A DNA stretch of 64,000 nt from Streptomyces fungicidicus (GCF_003665435.1 NZ_CP023407.1:5443501-5507500), one strand, 5' to 3'. Positions 48,580-58,683 are shown, counted from the stretch's first letter. Program-made: numbers and translations. The notes: generated by a model not told the origin, from the sequence alone.

Positions 48580-49830
48580 GTGCAGCGCACCGGCCTGTAC
48601 TACCCGTACGTCCACTTCCGTGATCCGGCGTGGATCAAAGCCGCCGCGCTGTACTTACCGGGGGTGGCCCGCGTGGTGCCCGAAGGCTTCCACGTATCGG
48701 ACCCGGACCACGTCCGTGTCCTGCGGGACGACCTCGACTTCATCCAGAACATCGACCCCGCCGACGCCGTCGAGGCGGCGTCACGGCACCTGCTGCGACT
48801 CGTGGACGAGCGCGGTGAGGAGGTGCGGAGCCGCTTCGGTGTCCACGGCACCGGCGGACCGGACGCCATGGACGTGGTGAATGCCGAGCCCTCGCCGCCC
48901 GGCACACCGGCACCCGTGGGCAACAGAGAGCGCTTCTTCTCGCCCAGGGGGAGGCCGTTGGCGGGCCTGTACCCGGGGGAGATGTCGCCGGAACTTAGGG
49001 ACACCCTGTTCGGTACCGGACTGGCGGTGCGGCGGGTGCGCAACGCGGTCAGCCATGACGCGCACCACGCGTGGGTGGGGATGGACCCGGCACTTGCCTG
49101 GGTCTACAAGTGCGCGCTGACCGCCGAACTCGCGGGCCGCACCGCCTTCCTCCCCGTCACCGACCAGGAGGCCGCCCACACGGCCATCGACCCCTGGGAC
49201 GCCGAGCGGATGGCGGCGGTCCTCCTGGGCGGTGCCCCGGCCCCGGTCGGAACCGGCGACCTGGCAGGGCGGGTCGGGGTGCTGTCGGTGCGGTGCGTGC
49301 TCCCCGCACGACTTGCCGGGGTGCCCGCCGAGAAGATCGTGGAACTCCGCAAGAAGTACGAGCCGGAGTTCTTCGCCTACATGGACGCCATCGCCCGGAC
49401 GACGGCGGACCTGCGCGAGGAACTGGCCGGCATCCGCAGCCGGCAGGCACTGGACCTTTACGTGCGGCAGGCGGTGCACAAGGACTTCGAAGTCGAGTTG
49501 GTGAAGCTGCGCGAGGCCATGAAGGGCGTCGGCCTCCAGACGATCACCACCTCCGTCAGCACCACGTTCGACACACCCACTTCGGCGGCCCTGGCGAGCG
49601 GGCTGTTCGGCACGGTCGGCGGCACGGTGGCGGGTAGCGCGGCGGGCATCGTGGCCGGCGTCGGCGCGACAGCCGTGGGCATCCTGGGCGGAGCCCGGAG
49701 GCAGCGCGACGCAGCACTCGCAGCCTCTCCGGTCAGCTTCCTCCTGCGCATCGAACGCGGACTGAAACCCACCACCGCGGTCAGCCGGATCGGACGAGCC
49801 CTGCGACGGAGCGCCGGCGCGAGCGTGTGA
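48580..49830 (+). CDS. DUF6236-like protein of unknown function
   Basis: 416 residues from GTG 48580, chosen because AAGGAG ends seven bases upstream and because GLYYPYVHFRDPAWIKAAALY is the conserved N-terminus of this family. I recall such proteins as DUF6236. The centre is mixed helical (AIDPWDAERMAAVLLG, KYEPEFFAYMDAIARTTADL). The C-terminal part has a glycine/alanine-rich hydrophobic segment (GTVGGTVAGSAAGIVAGVGAT) that could insert in a membrane. The role is unknown. As the first intact gene after the giant effector it could be an immunity or accessory factor, but nothing in the sequence proves that. About 250 bp of apparently non-coding, lower-GC DNA follows it. Confidence 0.75.
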   Translation: MQRTGLYYPYVHFRDPAWIKAAALYLPGVARVVPEGFHVSDPDHVRVLRDDLDFIQNIDPADAVEAASRHLLRLVDERGEEVRSRFGVHGTGGPDAMDVVNAEPSPPGTPAPVGNRERFFSPRGRPLAGLYPGEMSPELRDTLFGTGLAVRRVRNAVSHDAHHAWVGMDPALAWVYKCALTAELAGRTAFLPVTDQEAAHTAIDPWDAERMAAVLLGGAPAPVGTGDLAGRVGVLSVRCVLPARLAGVPAEKIVELRKKYEPEFFAYMDAIARTTADLREELAGIRSRQALDLYVRQAVHKDFEVELVKLREAMKGVGLQTITTSVSTTFDTPTSAALASGLFGTVGGTVAGSAAGIVAGVGATAVGILGGARRQRDAALAASPVSFLLRIERGLKPTTAVSRIGRALRRSAGASV

Positions 49831-50081
49831 CCCCTTAACTCTGCCGAGAAGGGTGAGCATTCGGCGGGCTAATGTAACTCACGCACTCAGATGAGCGGAG
49901 TGTGAATAGGGACCGGGATGCAGTAGCGGCAGATGCGGTCGATTACTGTGCTCGCGGCAACGAGCTGAGCGGCGCAGCCGGTTCGGTATCGCGCTGCGTC
50001 AGACCTTGACCACGCGGACGCCAGGGCCGCATGCTCTGCGGTTCCGACCCTCTGAGACCCGGTCGGTTGGCCAGGCCTGGT

Positions 50082-50981
50082 TCATGACCATGTGAGAGTC
50101 GCCGCATTCCATGCGCGTGTGGCGGCGTCGCCGTTGAGGACCGGATCCGCGAATACGGTGACCTGTCGGACGACGTCGGTGAAGCGTTCGGGGTAGCTGG
50201 TTGCGGCGGGGCCTTGTCGGCGGCGCCAGGCGGTGTAGGAGGTCTGGCGGCGTTCGCCGAGGTCGGTGATGGTGGTGCTGAGGGCTTTCAGGGTGATGCC
50301 GCGGTGTGTGGCGGTGGCGGTCAGTGCTGCGGTGAGTTCCTGGCCGTCCAGATCGTTCAGGGTCATCAAGCGGTAGAGATCGCCGTAGTCGCGGTCGCGG
50401 GTGTTGAGGTCGCCGAGTGAGACGGCGGTGGAGAGTTTCTCGGCGATGACAGTGGTCAGTGGATAGCCGAAGATCTGAAAGCTTGCCTCCTCGAGCTGTT
50501 GTGGGTAGTCGATGAGCCGGGGGCCGGGCGTGACGGGGTCGCCGAAGCTGACGTCCAATTGGAGCTTGAGCAGGGCCCGGGCGATGGAGGCAGCCATCGA
50601 CAGGCGTAGACCGTGGTACTCGTCCTCCTCACGAATAGGGACGGTCTTGAGTGTCGTGGGATCGAACACGACGCCGTCGTCGCTCTCGGTGGCGGCGATG
50701 GCCGCGATTCTGTGGATGATCTCTGTTTCTGTGCCTGGGAAAGATCGACCGAGGATGTCGATGTCCCGGGTCATTCGACGTGCGCCGAACTGGGCGAGCA
50801 GCAGGCCACCTTTGAGGACGAAGTGCTCCCGGCCCAGGGGTGATGAGGCCAGGCGGTAGAGGAACCGTTCGAGGACGTACTCGACCATGACCTCGTCCGT
50901 GGACCGGCTGTTGCGGCGCGCCAGGTTGCGCAGGTCGTTGTAGACGCGGCCGGCGGTGGTGTCGCGGGTGGGGTTGGCCAT
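50082..50981 (-). CDS. abiEii: AbiEii-family nucleotidyltransferase toxin
   Basis: 299 residues. All AbiEii motifs are readable: motif I GG (Gly58-Gly59 in VLKGGLLL) with RMTRDIDILG (Asp73, Asp75), the third acidic residue in LQLDVSFGD (Asp143), and the AEK of motif III (IAEKLSTA, Glu181-Lys182). AbiEii toxins are cytosolic nucleotidyltransferases that inhibit growth, and they are opposed by AbiEi at the expression level (type IV system), with phage defence as the original phenotype. It overlaps the antitoxin stop by one base (TGATG), so the two are coupled. GC is visibly lower than in the neighbours and many codons are not Streptomyces-optimal, which suggests transfer. Confidence 0.9.
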   Translation of the reverse strand: MANPTRDTTAGRVYNDLRNLARRNSRSTDEVMVEYVLERFLYRLASSPLGREHFVLKGGLLLAQFGARRMTRDIDILGRSFPGTETEIIHRIAAIAATESDDGVVFDPTTLKTVPIREEDEYHGLRLSMAASIARALLKLQLDVSFGDPVTPGPRLIDYPQQLEEASFQIFGYPLTTVIAEKLSTAVSLGDLNTRDRDYGDLYRLMTLNDLDGQELTAALTATATHRGITLKALSTTITDLGERRQTSYTAWRRRQGPAATSYPERFTDVVRQVTVFADPVLNGDAATRAWNAATLTWS

Positions 50982-51595
50982 CAGGCGAGCACCGCCTCCA
51001 CGGCGGGGCGGACGACGGAGAGGGCGTCCAGCTCGCGTGCGATGTGCTGGAGTTCGCCAACCCCACCGCGTCCGCTTCGGCGCAGGTAGCGGCCGAGCGC
51101 GGACAGGGCGAGGGTCTCGCCGAGGCGGCTGCGGTGGCGCATCGCGTCGACGACGCTGCGGGCCGCGTTGTACATGGGGATGGTCTCTCCCGGAGCTGCT
51201 TCGAACCGTTCGATACCGAGCTCGAAGGTCCTAGCGGCGTACTGCGCCACCACGGTCGGCGGGTAAGAAATCGTCGGGCGGCGTGAACCGCGCGGCACGG
51301 CGATGTGTACTGCTGCGGGGATGTCGTCGATCAGTTCATGCAGGGCCAGGGCGGATTCACCGCACACGACGGCGCGAGGGGCCCGTGCGCACACGGCCAG
51401 CAAATCCGCGTGCGCCGTTTCCGGGGCGTCTGCCCGCCGGTACACCCCGCGGGACAGTTCGTCTATATCCCCCTCCGTGACCAAGTGCGCCAGATCGCGA
51501 GGGGAGAGCAGGGCTCGTCGCGCCTGCGCCGTCGTGAATGTGGGGGAGAGGCCGGCCAGCCGCTGCTCCAAGCGCGGGTTTCCCGCATCGTTCAT
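50981..51595 (-). CDS. abiEi: AbiEi-family antitoxin / transcriptional autorepressor
   Basis: 204 residues. An N-terminal winged-helix segment (FTTAQARRALLSPRDLAHLVTEGDIDELSRGVYRR) is followed by the AbiEi C-terminal domain (VVCGESALALHELIDDIP, AVHIAVPRGSRRP, FELGIERFEAAPGETIPMYNAARSVVDAM). AbiEi proteins bind inverted repeats in their own promoter and neutralise AbiEii. The ATG at 51595 is immediately preceded by a perfect inverted repeat and by a TATCAT hexamer, which implies a leaderless transcript under autoregulation. It is first in a two-gene operon. Confidence 0.9.
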   Translation of the reverse strand: MNDAGNPRLEQRLAGLSPTFTTAQARRALLSPRDLAHLVTEGDIDELSRGVYRRADAPETAHADLLAVCARAPRAVVCGESALALHELIDDIPAAVHIAVPRGSRRPTISYPPTVVAQYAARTFELGIERFEAAPGETIPMYNAARSVVDAMRHRSRLGETLALSALGRYLRRSGRGGVGELQHIARELDALSVVRPAVEAVLA

Positions 51596-51609
51596 GTATC
51601 GAATGATAC
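51596..51609 (-). promoter_or_regulatory. Inverted repeat/-10 region of the abiE operon
   Basis: Perfect inverted repeat GTATC-N4-GATAC directly abutting the antitoxin start codon. On the coding strand it contains TATCAT, a plausible -10 that would start transcription at or very near the ATG. Binding of AbiEi here would block its own promoter. Confidence 0.5.
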
Positions 51610-51712
51610 CCCTTGGGCGAGGATGGGGGATCGATTTAATGCATCAGCTGGTGGGTGAGCGGCGCATTCGGCGTTGATCACGTGCCGCGGACCCGCAGTT
51701 CAACAGCCTCTT

Positions 51713-51730
51713 CCAGGGGGATACCCCTGG
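51713..51730. terminator. Short hairpin between abiEi and sdaA
   Basis: Perfect 7-bp stem with a GATA tetraloop (CCAGGGG-GATA-CCCCTGG) in the 242-bp gap between abiEi and the sdaA stop. It could be a second terminator for sdaA. Nothing else is recognisable in this gap apart from the hairpin at 51789-51829. Confidence 0.4.
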
Positions 51731-51788
51731 GACTTTCACGTCTGTCCCGGGGAGGTTCCAGAGACTTCCCGCCGCGTAGGCAGGGAGG

Positions 51789-51829
51789 GCCCTGACAGCG
51801 CTGAAAGATACGAACGCGCTGGTCAGGGC
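51789..51829 (-). terminator. sdaA terminator
   Basis: Arms GCCCTGACAGCGC and GCGCTGGTCAGGGC pair with one bulged base around a 14-nt loop, starting nine bases past the sdaA stop on the minus strand. Confidence 0.65.
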
Positions 51830-51837
51830 GCATCCGC

Positions 51838-53205
<1,368 letters not shown>

Positions 53206-53342
53206 GGGAGGACTCCTAAGGGTTCGGCGGACGGCGCTGTCCACCGGGGAAGAGGTGGTACGAAGACGGCGGAACGTTTATGCGGGGTGCATGGTGCGGG
53301 GCACCGCGCCCACTGACCCAGTGTGCGCGATGCCCCTGATGT

Positions 53343-53364
53343 CCGTACGCGTGAAAGCGTACGG
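53343..53364 (-). terminator. Terminator after glyA
   Basis: Perfect 8-bp stem CCGTACGC-N6-GCGTACGG six bases past the glyA stop (minus strand), before sdaA. It could act as a partial terminator that sets the glyA:sdaA ratio. Confidence 0.65.
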
Positions 53365-53369
53365 AACGA

Positions 53370-54626
53370 CTACAGACCGGGATAGAGCGGGTGCTTCTCG
53401 GCGAGCGCCGTCACCCGGGCCCGGAGCGCCTCGGCGTCGTAGGACGGCTTCAGCGTCTCGGCGATCACGTCCGCGACCTCGGTGAAGTCCTCGGCGGTGA
53501 AGCCGCGGGTGGCCAGGGCGGGCGTGCCGATGCGCAGACCCGAGGTGACCATCGGCGGGCGGGGGTCGTTCGGGATCGCGTTGCGGTTGACCGTGATGCC
53601 GACCTCGTGCAGCCGGTCCTCGGCCTGCTGGCCGTCCAGCTCGGAGTTCCGCAGGTCCACCAGGACGAGGTGCACGTCCGTGCCGCCGGACAGCACGTCC
53701 ACGCCCACGGCCCTGACGTCGTCCCGCACCAGGCGCTCGGCCAGGATGCGCGCGCCCTCCAGGGTGCGGCGCTGACGCTCCTTGAACTCCTCGGAGGCGC
53801 AGACCTTGAACGCGACCGCCTTGGCGGCGACCACGTGCTCCAGCGGACCGCCCTGCTGACCGGGGAAGACCGCGGAGTTGATCTTCTTGGCCAGCTCGGC
53901 CGTGGAGAGGATCACACCGCCGCGCGGGCCGCCGAGGGTCTTGTGGGTGGTCGTCGTCACCACGTGGGCGTGCGGGACCGGGTTCGGGTGCAGGCCCGCG
54001 GCGACCAGACCGGCGAAGTGCGCCATGTCGACCATGAGGTACGCGCCGACCTCGTCCGCGATCCGGCGGAACGCGGCGAAGTCCAGCTGACGCGGGTACG
54101 CCGACCAGCCGGCCACGATCAGCTTCGGCTTGTTCTCCTTGGCGAGCCGCTCGACCTCGGCCATGTCGACCTGGCCGTCGTCGCCGACGTGGTACGCGAC
54201 CACGTTGTAGAGCTTGCCGGAGAAGTTGATCTTCATGCCGTGGGTCAGGTGCCCGCCGTGCGCGAGGTTCAGGCCCATGATCGTGTCACCGGGCTTGAGC
54301 AGGGCGAACATCGCGGCCGCGTTGGCCTGCGCGCCCGAGTGCGGCTGGACGTTGGCGTGCTCGGCGCCGAAGAGTTCCTTGACCCGGTCGATGGCGATCT
54401 GCTCGATCACGTCGACGTGCTCGCAGCCGCCGTAGTAGCGGCGGCCGGGGTAGCCCTCGGCGTACTTGTTGGTGAGGACCGAGCCCTGGGCCTCCATGAC
54501 CGCGACCGGGGCGAAGTTCTCCGAGGCGATCATCTCGAGGGTGGACTGCTGGCGGTGCAGTTCGGCGTCGACCGCGGCGGCCACCGCCGGGTCAAGCTCG
54601 TGCAGGGGAGTGTTCAGAAGCGACAT
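53370..54626 (-). CDS. glyA: Serine hydroxymethyltransferase
   Basis: 418 residues, normal length. A PLP enzyme that interconverts serine and glycine with tetrahydrofolate/5,10-methylene-THF. Visible motifs are the N-terminal QQSTLEMIASEN substrate loop, YPGRRYYGGCE, the PLP-lysine segment VVTTTTHKTLGGPRGG and the C-terminal TSGLRIGTPALATRGF. ATG 54626 has a ribosome-binding site (GAGG-type) upstream and gives the standard N-terminus. It lies 14 bp after gcvH and is co-transcribed with gcvT and gcvH under the glycine riboswitch, so that glycine excess raises both cleavage to C1 units and conversion to serine. Confidence 0.98.
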   Translation of the reverse strand: MSLLNTPLHELDPAVAAAVDAELHRQQSTLEMIASENFAPVAVMEAQGSVLTNKYAEGYPGRRYYGGCEHVDVIEQIAIDRVKELFGAEHANVQPHSGAQANAAAMFALLKPGDTIMGLNLAHGGHLTHGMKINFSGKLYNVVAYHVGDDGQVDMAEVERLAKENKPKLIVAGWSAYPRQLDFAAFRRIADEVGAYLMVDMAHFAGLVAAGLHPNPVPHAHVVTTTTHKTLGGPRGGVILSTAELAKKINSAVFPGQQGGPLEHVVAAKAVAFKVCASEEFKERQRRTLEGARILAERLVRDDVRAVGVDVLSGGTDVHLVLVDLRNSELDGQQAEDRLHEVGITVNRNAIPNDPRPPMVTSGLRIGTPALATRGFTAEDFTEVADVIAETLKPSYDAEALRARVTALAEKHPLYPGL

Positions 54627-54640
54627 GCGGCTACGGCTCC

Positions 54641-55018
54641 TCAGCCCGCGATGTGGGCGTCGTACTCGGCGGCGGTCAGCAGGTCGGCCGGCTCGTCGGT
54701 GATCCGCACCTTGAACAGCCAGCCGCCCTCGAAGGGGGCCGAGTTCACCAGCGACGGGTCGTTCACGACGTCCTCGTTGATCTCGGTGACCTCGCCGGTG
54801 ACCGGGCAGTACAGGTCGCTGACCGACTTGGTGGACTCCAGCTCGCCGCAGGTCTCGCCCGCGGTCACGCCGTCACCGACCTCGGGAAGCTGGACGAAGA
54901 CCACGTCGCCGAGCGCGTTGGCGGCGTGCTCCGTGATGCCGACCGTCGACACGCCGTCCTCGGCGGCCGACAGCCACTCGTGCTCCTTGCTGTAACGCAG
55001 CTGCGTGGGGTTGCTCAT
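54641..55018 (-). CDS. gcvH: Glycine cleavage system H protein
   Basis: 125 residues; the lipoyl carrier that shuttles the aminomethyl group between the P, T and L proteins. The fold is evident from LRYSKEHEWL at the start, VGITEHAANALGDVVFVQLPEVG in the middle, and the lipoylation site GELESTKSVSD with Lys64. ATG 55018 is preceded by AGGAG at a normal distance. Upstream in-frame starts would add a non-conserved lead. It lies 116 bp downstream of gcvT. Confidence 0.98.
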   Translation of the reverse strand: MSNPTQLRYSKEHEWLSAAEDGVSTVGITEHAANALGDVVFVQLPEVGDGVTAGETCGELESTKSVSDLYCPVTGEVTEINEDVVNDPSLVNSAPFEGGWLFKVRITDEPADLLTAAEYDAHIAG

Positions 55019-55134
55019 GGCCTGAATTCTCCTGTACGGGGGGATGGCGGATGACTGAGGGGACTGCGTGCGGCGTCCGTGAGCAGGCACGACGTGCTCA
55101 CCTCACGAGCGCGGGAAGCCGTCTTCCGACGGTG

Positions 55135-56253
55135 TCACTTCTGCCGCTTGTAGAACGGCAGCGCCACGACCTCGTACGGTTCGTGGCTGCCGCGGATGTC
55201 CACGCCGACGCCCTCGGTGCCCGGCGCCGCGTGCGCCGCGTCGACGTACGCCATCGCGATCGGCTTGCCCAGGGTGGGGGAGGGGGCGCCGGAGGTGACC
55301 TCGCCGATCACCTCGCCGCCGGCCACGACCGCGTACCCGGAGCGCGGGATCCGGCGGCCCTCGGCGACCAGGCCGACCAGGACCCGCGGGGGCTCGGAGG
55401 CGGCGCGCTCGGCGGCCTCGGCGAGCGCCGCACGGCCCACGAAGTCGCCCTCCTTCTCGAACTTCACCACCCGGCCGAGACCGGCGTCGAAGGGCGTGAG
55501 CGAGGTGCTCAGCTCGTTGCCGTACAGCGGCATGCCCGCCTCCAGGCGGAGGGTGTCCCGGCAGGACAGCCCGCAGGGGACCAGCCCGGCGCCCTCGCCC
55601 GCCTTGGTCAGCGCCTGCCACAGCTCCACCGCGTGCTCCGGCTTCACGAACAGCTCGAAGCCGTCCTCGCCGGTGTATCCCGTACGGGCGATCAGCGCGG
55701 GGACGCCGGCGACGGTGCCGGGCAGGCCGGCGTAGTACTTCAGGCCGTCCAGGTCGGCGTCGGTGAGGCTCTTCAGGATCGCCGGGGACTCGGGGCCCTG
55801 CACGGCGAGCAGCGCGTAGGCGTCGCGGTCGTCGCGGACCTCGGCGTCGAAGCCGGCCGCGCGCTCCCGCAGGGCGTCCAGCACCACCTGGGCGTTGGAG
55901 GCGTTGGCGACCACCAGGTACTCGGTGTCGCCCAGCCGGTAGACGATCAGGTCGTCCAGGATGCCGCCGTCCTCGCGGCAGATCATGGTGTAGCGGGCGC
56001 GGCCCGGCTTGACGCTGCCGATGTTGCCGACCAGGGCGTGGTCGAGGAGCGAGGCGGCCTGAGGGCCGGTGACGGCGATCTCGCCCATGTGCGAGAGGTC
56101 GAACAGGCCGGCCCTGGTGCGCACGGCGTTGTGCTCGTCGCGCTCGGAGCCGTAGCGCAGGGGCATGTCCCAGCCGGCGAAGTCGGTCATCGTCGCGCCG
56201 AGCGCGCGATGCAGTGCATCGAGCGCGGTCCGACGGGGTTCGGTGCTGCTCAT
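55135..56253 (-). CDS. gcvT: Glycine cleavage system T protein (aminomethyltransferase)
   Basis: 372 residues; transfers the methylene group from lipoyl-H protein to tetrahydrofolate and releases ammonia. Typical segments are FAGWDMPLRYGS, RAGLFDLSHMGEI, the folate-binding RTGYTGEDGFELF and the conserved Arg/Asp in LSCRDTLRLEAGMPLYG. ATG 56253 has GGGAG nine bases upstream. The open frame continues into the riboswitch but that extension is not coding. It is the first gene of gcvT-gcvH-glyA. The P-protein gene is not in the window. Confidence 0.98.
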   Translation of the reverse strand: MSSTEPRRTALDALHRALGATMTDFAGWDMPLRYGSERDEHNAVRTRAGLFDLSHMGEIAVTGPQAASLLDHALVGNIGSVKPGRARYTMICREDGGILDDLIVYRLGDTEYLVVANASNAQVVLDALRERAAGFDAEVRDDRDAYALLAVQGPESPAILKSLTDADLDGLKYYAGLPGTVAGVPALIARTGYTGEDGFELFVKPEHAVELWQALTKAGEGAGLVPCGLSCRDTLRLEAGMPLYGNELSTSLTPFDAGLGRVVKFEKEGDFVGRAALAEAAERAASEPPRVLVGLVAEGRRIPRSGYAVVAGGEVIGEVTSGAPSPTLGKPIAMAYVDAAHAAPGTEGVGVDIRGSHEPYEVVALPFYKRQK

Positions 56254-56344
56254 CGGTCGGTCTCCCAGAGGCGATGGGGGTCCCTCCCGCGCGAGTTCAC
56301 TCGGGTTCACTCGGGCGTGGGGGATGGCGAGGACAATTCCTCCC

Positions 56345-56575
56345 CATCTGTCATCGGAACCTGAGAGGTTCGCCATGACTGCCCACGCAGGGGACGGTCC
56401 TGGCTTGCACCTTGGGTGGAGCCGCCGGAGCACTGCCCGTGCCTTCGGCGGCCCGCTTTTCAGATGTGCCTCGCCCGCGCGGTAACGGGGCCTGAGAGAT
56501 TCAAGGGAGGGACTTGCTCCTTCGGCGCCCCGGCGGCAACAGGTGCCGGGGACTCTCCCGCGCGGATTCAAACGG
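56345..56575 (-). ncRNA. Tandem glycine riboswitch upstream of gcvT
   Basis: Read on the minus strand. Aptamer 1 (56572 to 56491) has the conserved GCGGGAGAG start, GCGCCGAAGGAGCAA core and CTCTCAGG end. Aptamer 2 (about 56487 to 56360) has GCGAGGCAC, GGTGCAAGCC and a second CTCTCAGG. A short linker (GCCCCGTTACC) joins them, as in known cooperative glycine riboswitches. The gcvT Shine-Dalgarno lies about 90 nt downstream, so the expression platform is in 56254-56344. Expected effect: glycine turns the operon on. Confidence 0.93.
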
Positions 56576-56792
56576 CCGGTATGCAGTTGGCGCGCACATC
56601 ATTGCACGCATTGTCCGGGTGCGGCAGGGGGACCCTTCTCAGGGGGTGCACGGGAGGTACGGGCACGGTCACAGGGGGCTGTGACAGGCCTGTTTCAGGA
56701 AACGGACGGAATCGCGAGACCCCGGCATTACCTTCTCTTTACACTCGGCGGGGATCGGTATCCGTACCTGGCCCCAGGGGAGGACGATCACG

Positions 56793-57461
56793 GTGAACAG
56801 GACCACGGCGTGCGCCACCACCACGGGCGTCGCGCTGCCTCAGCAACCGGCCGCTCAGGCCAGGGAGGCCCGCGGCGCGCTGCCGGCGCCCGTCGTCCGC
56901 GATCTGCGCGCGCGGGACGGCCGCAGCCCGCGCGCCCTGCTCTTCGGGCCCCGCGACCTCGTCGTGGTCACCGGCCTGCCCGGCAGCGGCAAGTCCACGC
57001 TGATGCGGCGCGCGGTGCGCGGCGCCCGCGTCGACTCCCAGGACACCCGCGACCGCTGGGACGGCCGGATGCCGCGCCTGCTGCCGTACGCGGTCTACCG
57101 CCCGCTGGTCCGCCTCGCCCACTACGCCGGGCTGCGCCGCACCCTGCGCTCCGGCGGACCGGTCGTGGTGCACGACTGCGGCACGCAGGCCTGGGTGCGC
57201 CGCTGGCTGGCCCGCGAGGCGCGCCGCCGGGACGCGAGCCTGCATCTGCTGCTGCTGGACGTCACCCCGCAACAGGCCCTGGCCGGCCAGCGGGCACGCG
57301 GACGCGGGGTCTCCCGGTACGCGTTCCTGCGCCACCGCGCGGCGAGCGACCGGCTGCTGCACGCGGTGGAGCGCGGCGGACTGCCGGCGGGCTGCGGATC
57401 GGCGGTCCTCATCGACCGGGAGGCGGCGGACGCCCTGCGCCGGATCGGCTTCACGGGCTGA
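56793..57461 (+). CDS. P-loop AAA-family ATPase/kinase-like protein
   Basis: 222 residues from GTG 56793, with GGGGAGG nine bases upstream. It has Walker A GLPGSGKSTLMRRA near residue 63, an Asp-rich DSQDTRDRWDGRM that fits a zeta-toxin/polynucleotide-kinase-type substrate site, and a strand VVVHDCGTQAWVRRWL as Walker B-like. The lid region is Arg-rich (GQRARGRGVSRYAFLRHRAASDRLL). Such small kinases phosphorylate nucleotides, polynucleotides or small molecules. The substrate is not evident. It is divergent from the gcv operon and shares its 217-bp upstream region with the riboswitch transcript. Confidence 0.8.
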   Translation: MNRTTACATTTGVALPQQPAAQAREARGALPAPVVRDLRARDGRSPRALLFGPRDLVVVTGLPGSGKSTLMRRAVRGARVDSQDTRDRWDGRMPRLLPYAVYRPLVRLAHYAGLRRTLRSGGPVVVHDCGTQAWVRRWLAREARRRDASLHLLLLDVTPQQALAGQRARGRGVSRYAFLRHRAASDRLLHAVERGGLPAGCGSAVLIDREAADALRRIGFTG

Positions 57462-57535
57462 CCGGATAGCCTTTCCAGCCACAGCAGTGGTTAGTGGTGA
57501 GTGGTCAGTGGTCACAGGCAGCAGGCGGTAGGCAG

Positions 57536-58315
57536 ATGGACTTCCCGGCGGACTTCCCCGCGCAGGCACACCCCCATCCGCACGGTGGATGGCCCGGCAA
57601 CGAACTGGAGGAGGTGCTCTCCGCCTCCCTCGGCGTCCCCTCGGCGGGCGGCCGGATCGTCGAGGTGCTGGGCCGCAGCTTCGTCTGGGTCCCGCTGCCC
57701 AACGGCGGAGGTCCGCACAGCGGTCCGCTGGACCTGCCCACGATGGAGCTCGACGGCCAGGCCTTCGTCCCCGTCTTCACCTCCGAGGAGCAGTTCCGCC
57801 AGGTCGTCGGCGCCCACATGTCGTACACGATCGCGCCCGCCGTGGAGTTCGCCCGCGGTCTGCCGCCGCAGGCCGGCATCGTGGTGAACCCCGGCGGAGT
57901 GGTCGGCATCCCGCTGCCGCCGGCGGCCGTGGCCGAACTGTGCCGGGCCGGCCGCACCATGCTGGACGGCCCGGCGGGCGGCGGCCGGGTCCGGCTGTTC
58001 GAACCCGACTGGCAGCAGGACCCGGTGGACTTCCTCGCGGCGGCCTCGGCGGAGTTCGCGGACATCGGCGTGGTGACCACCGCCCGGCGCTGCCTCGCCG
58101 CGATCGAGACGGCCGAGCCGGTCCTCTTCGTCGGCGTGGAACTCTCCGAATGGGAGGGCGACGCCCGCACCCTCCCCCTGGACGCCCTCTCCCGTGCCCT
58201 CGGCCGCACCCCCGCCCCCTGGCCGGTCAACCTCATCGTCCTGGACATAGCCCAGGACCCCGTCGGCGACTGGCTCCGCACCAAGGTCCCCCCCTTCTAC
58301 CAACGCCAGCCGTAA
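57536..58315 (+). CDS. sseB: SseB-family protein (enhanced serine sensitivity type)
   Basis: 259 residues, soluble. The N-terminal SseB domain contains FVWVPLP, QAFVPVFTSEEQFRQVVG and GIVVNPGG. The C-terminal SseB domain contains LFEPDWQQDP, CLAAIETAEPVLFVGVELSE and WLRTKVPPFYQR. The family is named from an E. coli locus that, in multicopy, makes cells serine-sensitive. The molecular role is unknown. Its position next to sdaA, glyA and gcvT is notable. ATG 57536 is used because the conserved sequence begins soon after it. The upstream GTG-starting frame adds only a repetitive lead. Confidence 0.85.
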   Translation: MDFPADFPAQAHPHPHGGWPGNELEEVLSASLGVPSAGGRIVEVLGRSFVWVPLPNGGGPHSGPLDLPTMELDGQAFVPVFTSEEQFRQVVGAHMSYTIAPAVEFARGLPPQAGIVVNPGGVVGIPLPPAAVAELCRAGRTMLDGPAGGGRVRLFEPDWQQDPVDFLAAASAEFADIGVVTTARRCLAAIETAEPVLFVGVELSEWEGDARTLPLDALSRALGRTPAPWPVNLIVLDIAQDPVGDWLRTKVPPFYQRQP

Positions 58316-58683
58316 CCCCCCCCGGAGGGGCGCGGGGCCACACCGATACACGGCTCCACTCGGAGACCCCCCTAGGGGCGCGGGGAACTGCGCGACAAGC
58401 CCCGACGCACCCGCACCCGCTTCCCCACTCGCGCCCCCGGTGGGGGCCTCCGCGGCGGTCACGACACGACACGAGCGCGACAGAAACCCCCTCAGGGGCG
58501 CGGGGCCGTACCGATATGCGGCTCCGCCGCGCGGGCGCGACAAGCCACAACCGACCCGCACCCGCCGGACCTCTCGCGCCCCCCGGCGGGGGCAACGGCG
58601 GCCGGTCGCCGCAAGGCAGACCGCCGCACCGCGTCGGCTTAAGCTAGGTTCATCCGCTGGCGAGGTACGGAGGGGCGATACAA
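58316..58683. repeat. Streptomyces intergenic repeat cluster between the two sseB-like genes
   Basis: The 368-bp gap has three copies of a common Streptomyces intergenic element with the core (A)GGGGCGCGGGG, at about 58324, 58373 and 58495. Two of them continue with CCGATA(C/T).CGGCTCC, and the middle one with AACTGCGCGACAAGCCCC. They may act as terminators or RNA-processing sites. The ribosome-binding site GGAGGGG of the next gene is at 58669-58675. No gene is seen. Confidence 0.7.

Noticed and set aside
49831..50081. Remnant transposase or phage gene between the DUF6236-like gene and abiEii
   Set aside because: All frames are short and none gives a recognisable domain. I see no terminal inverted repeats or target duplications.
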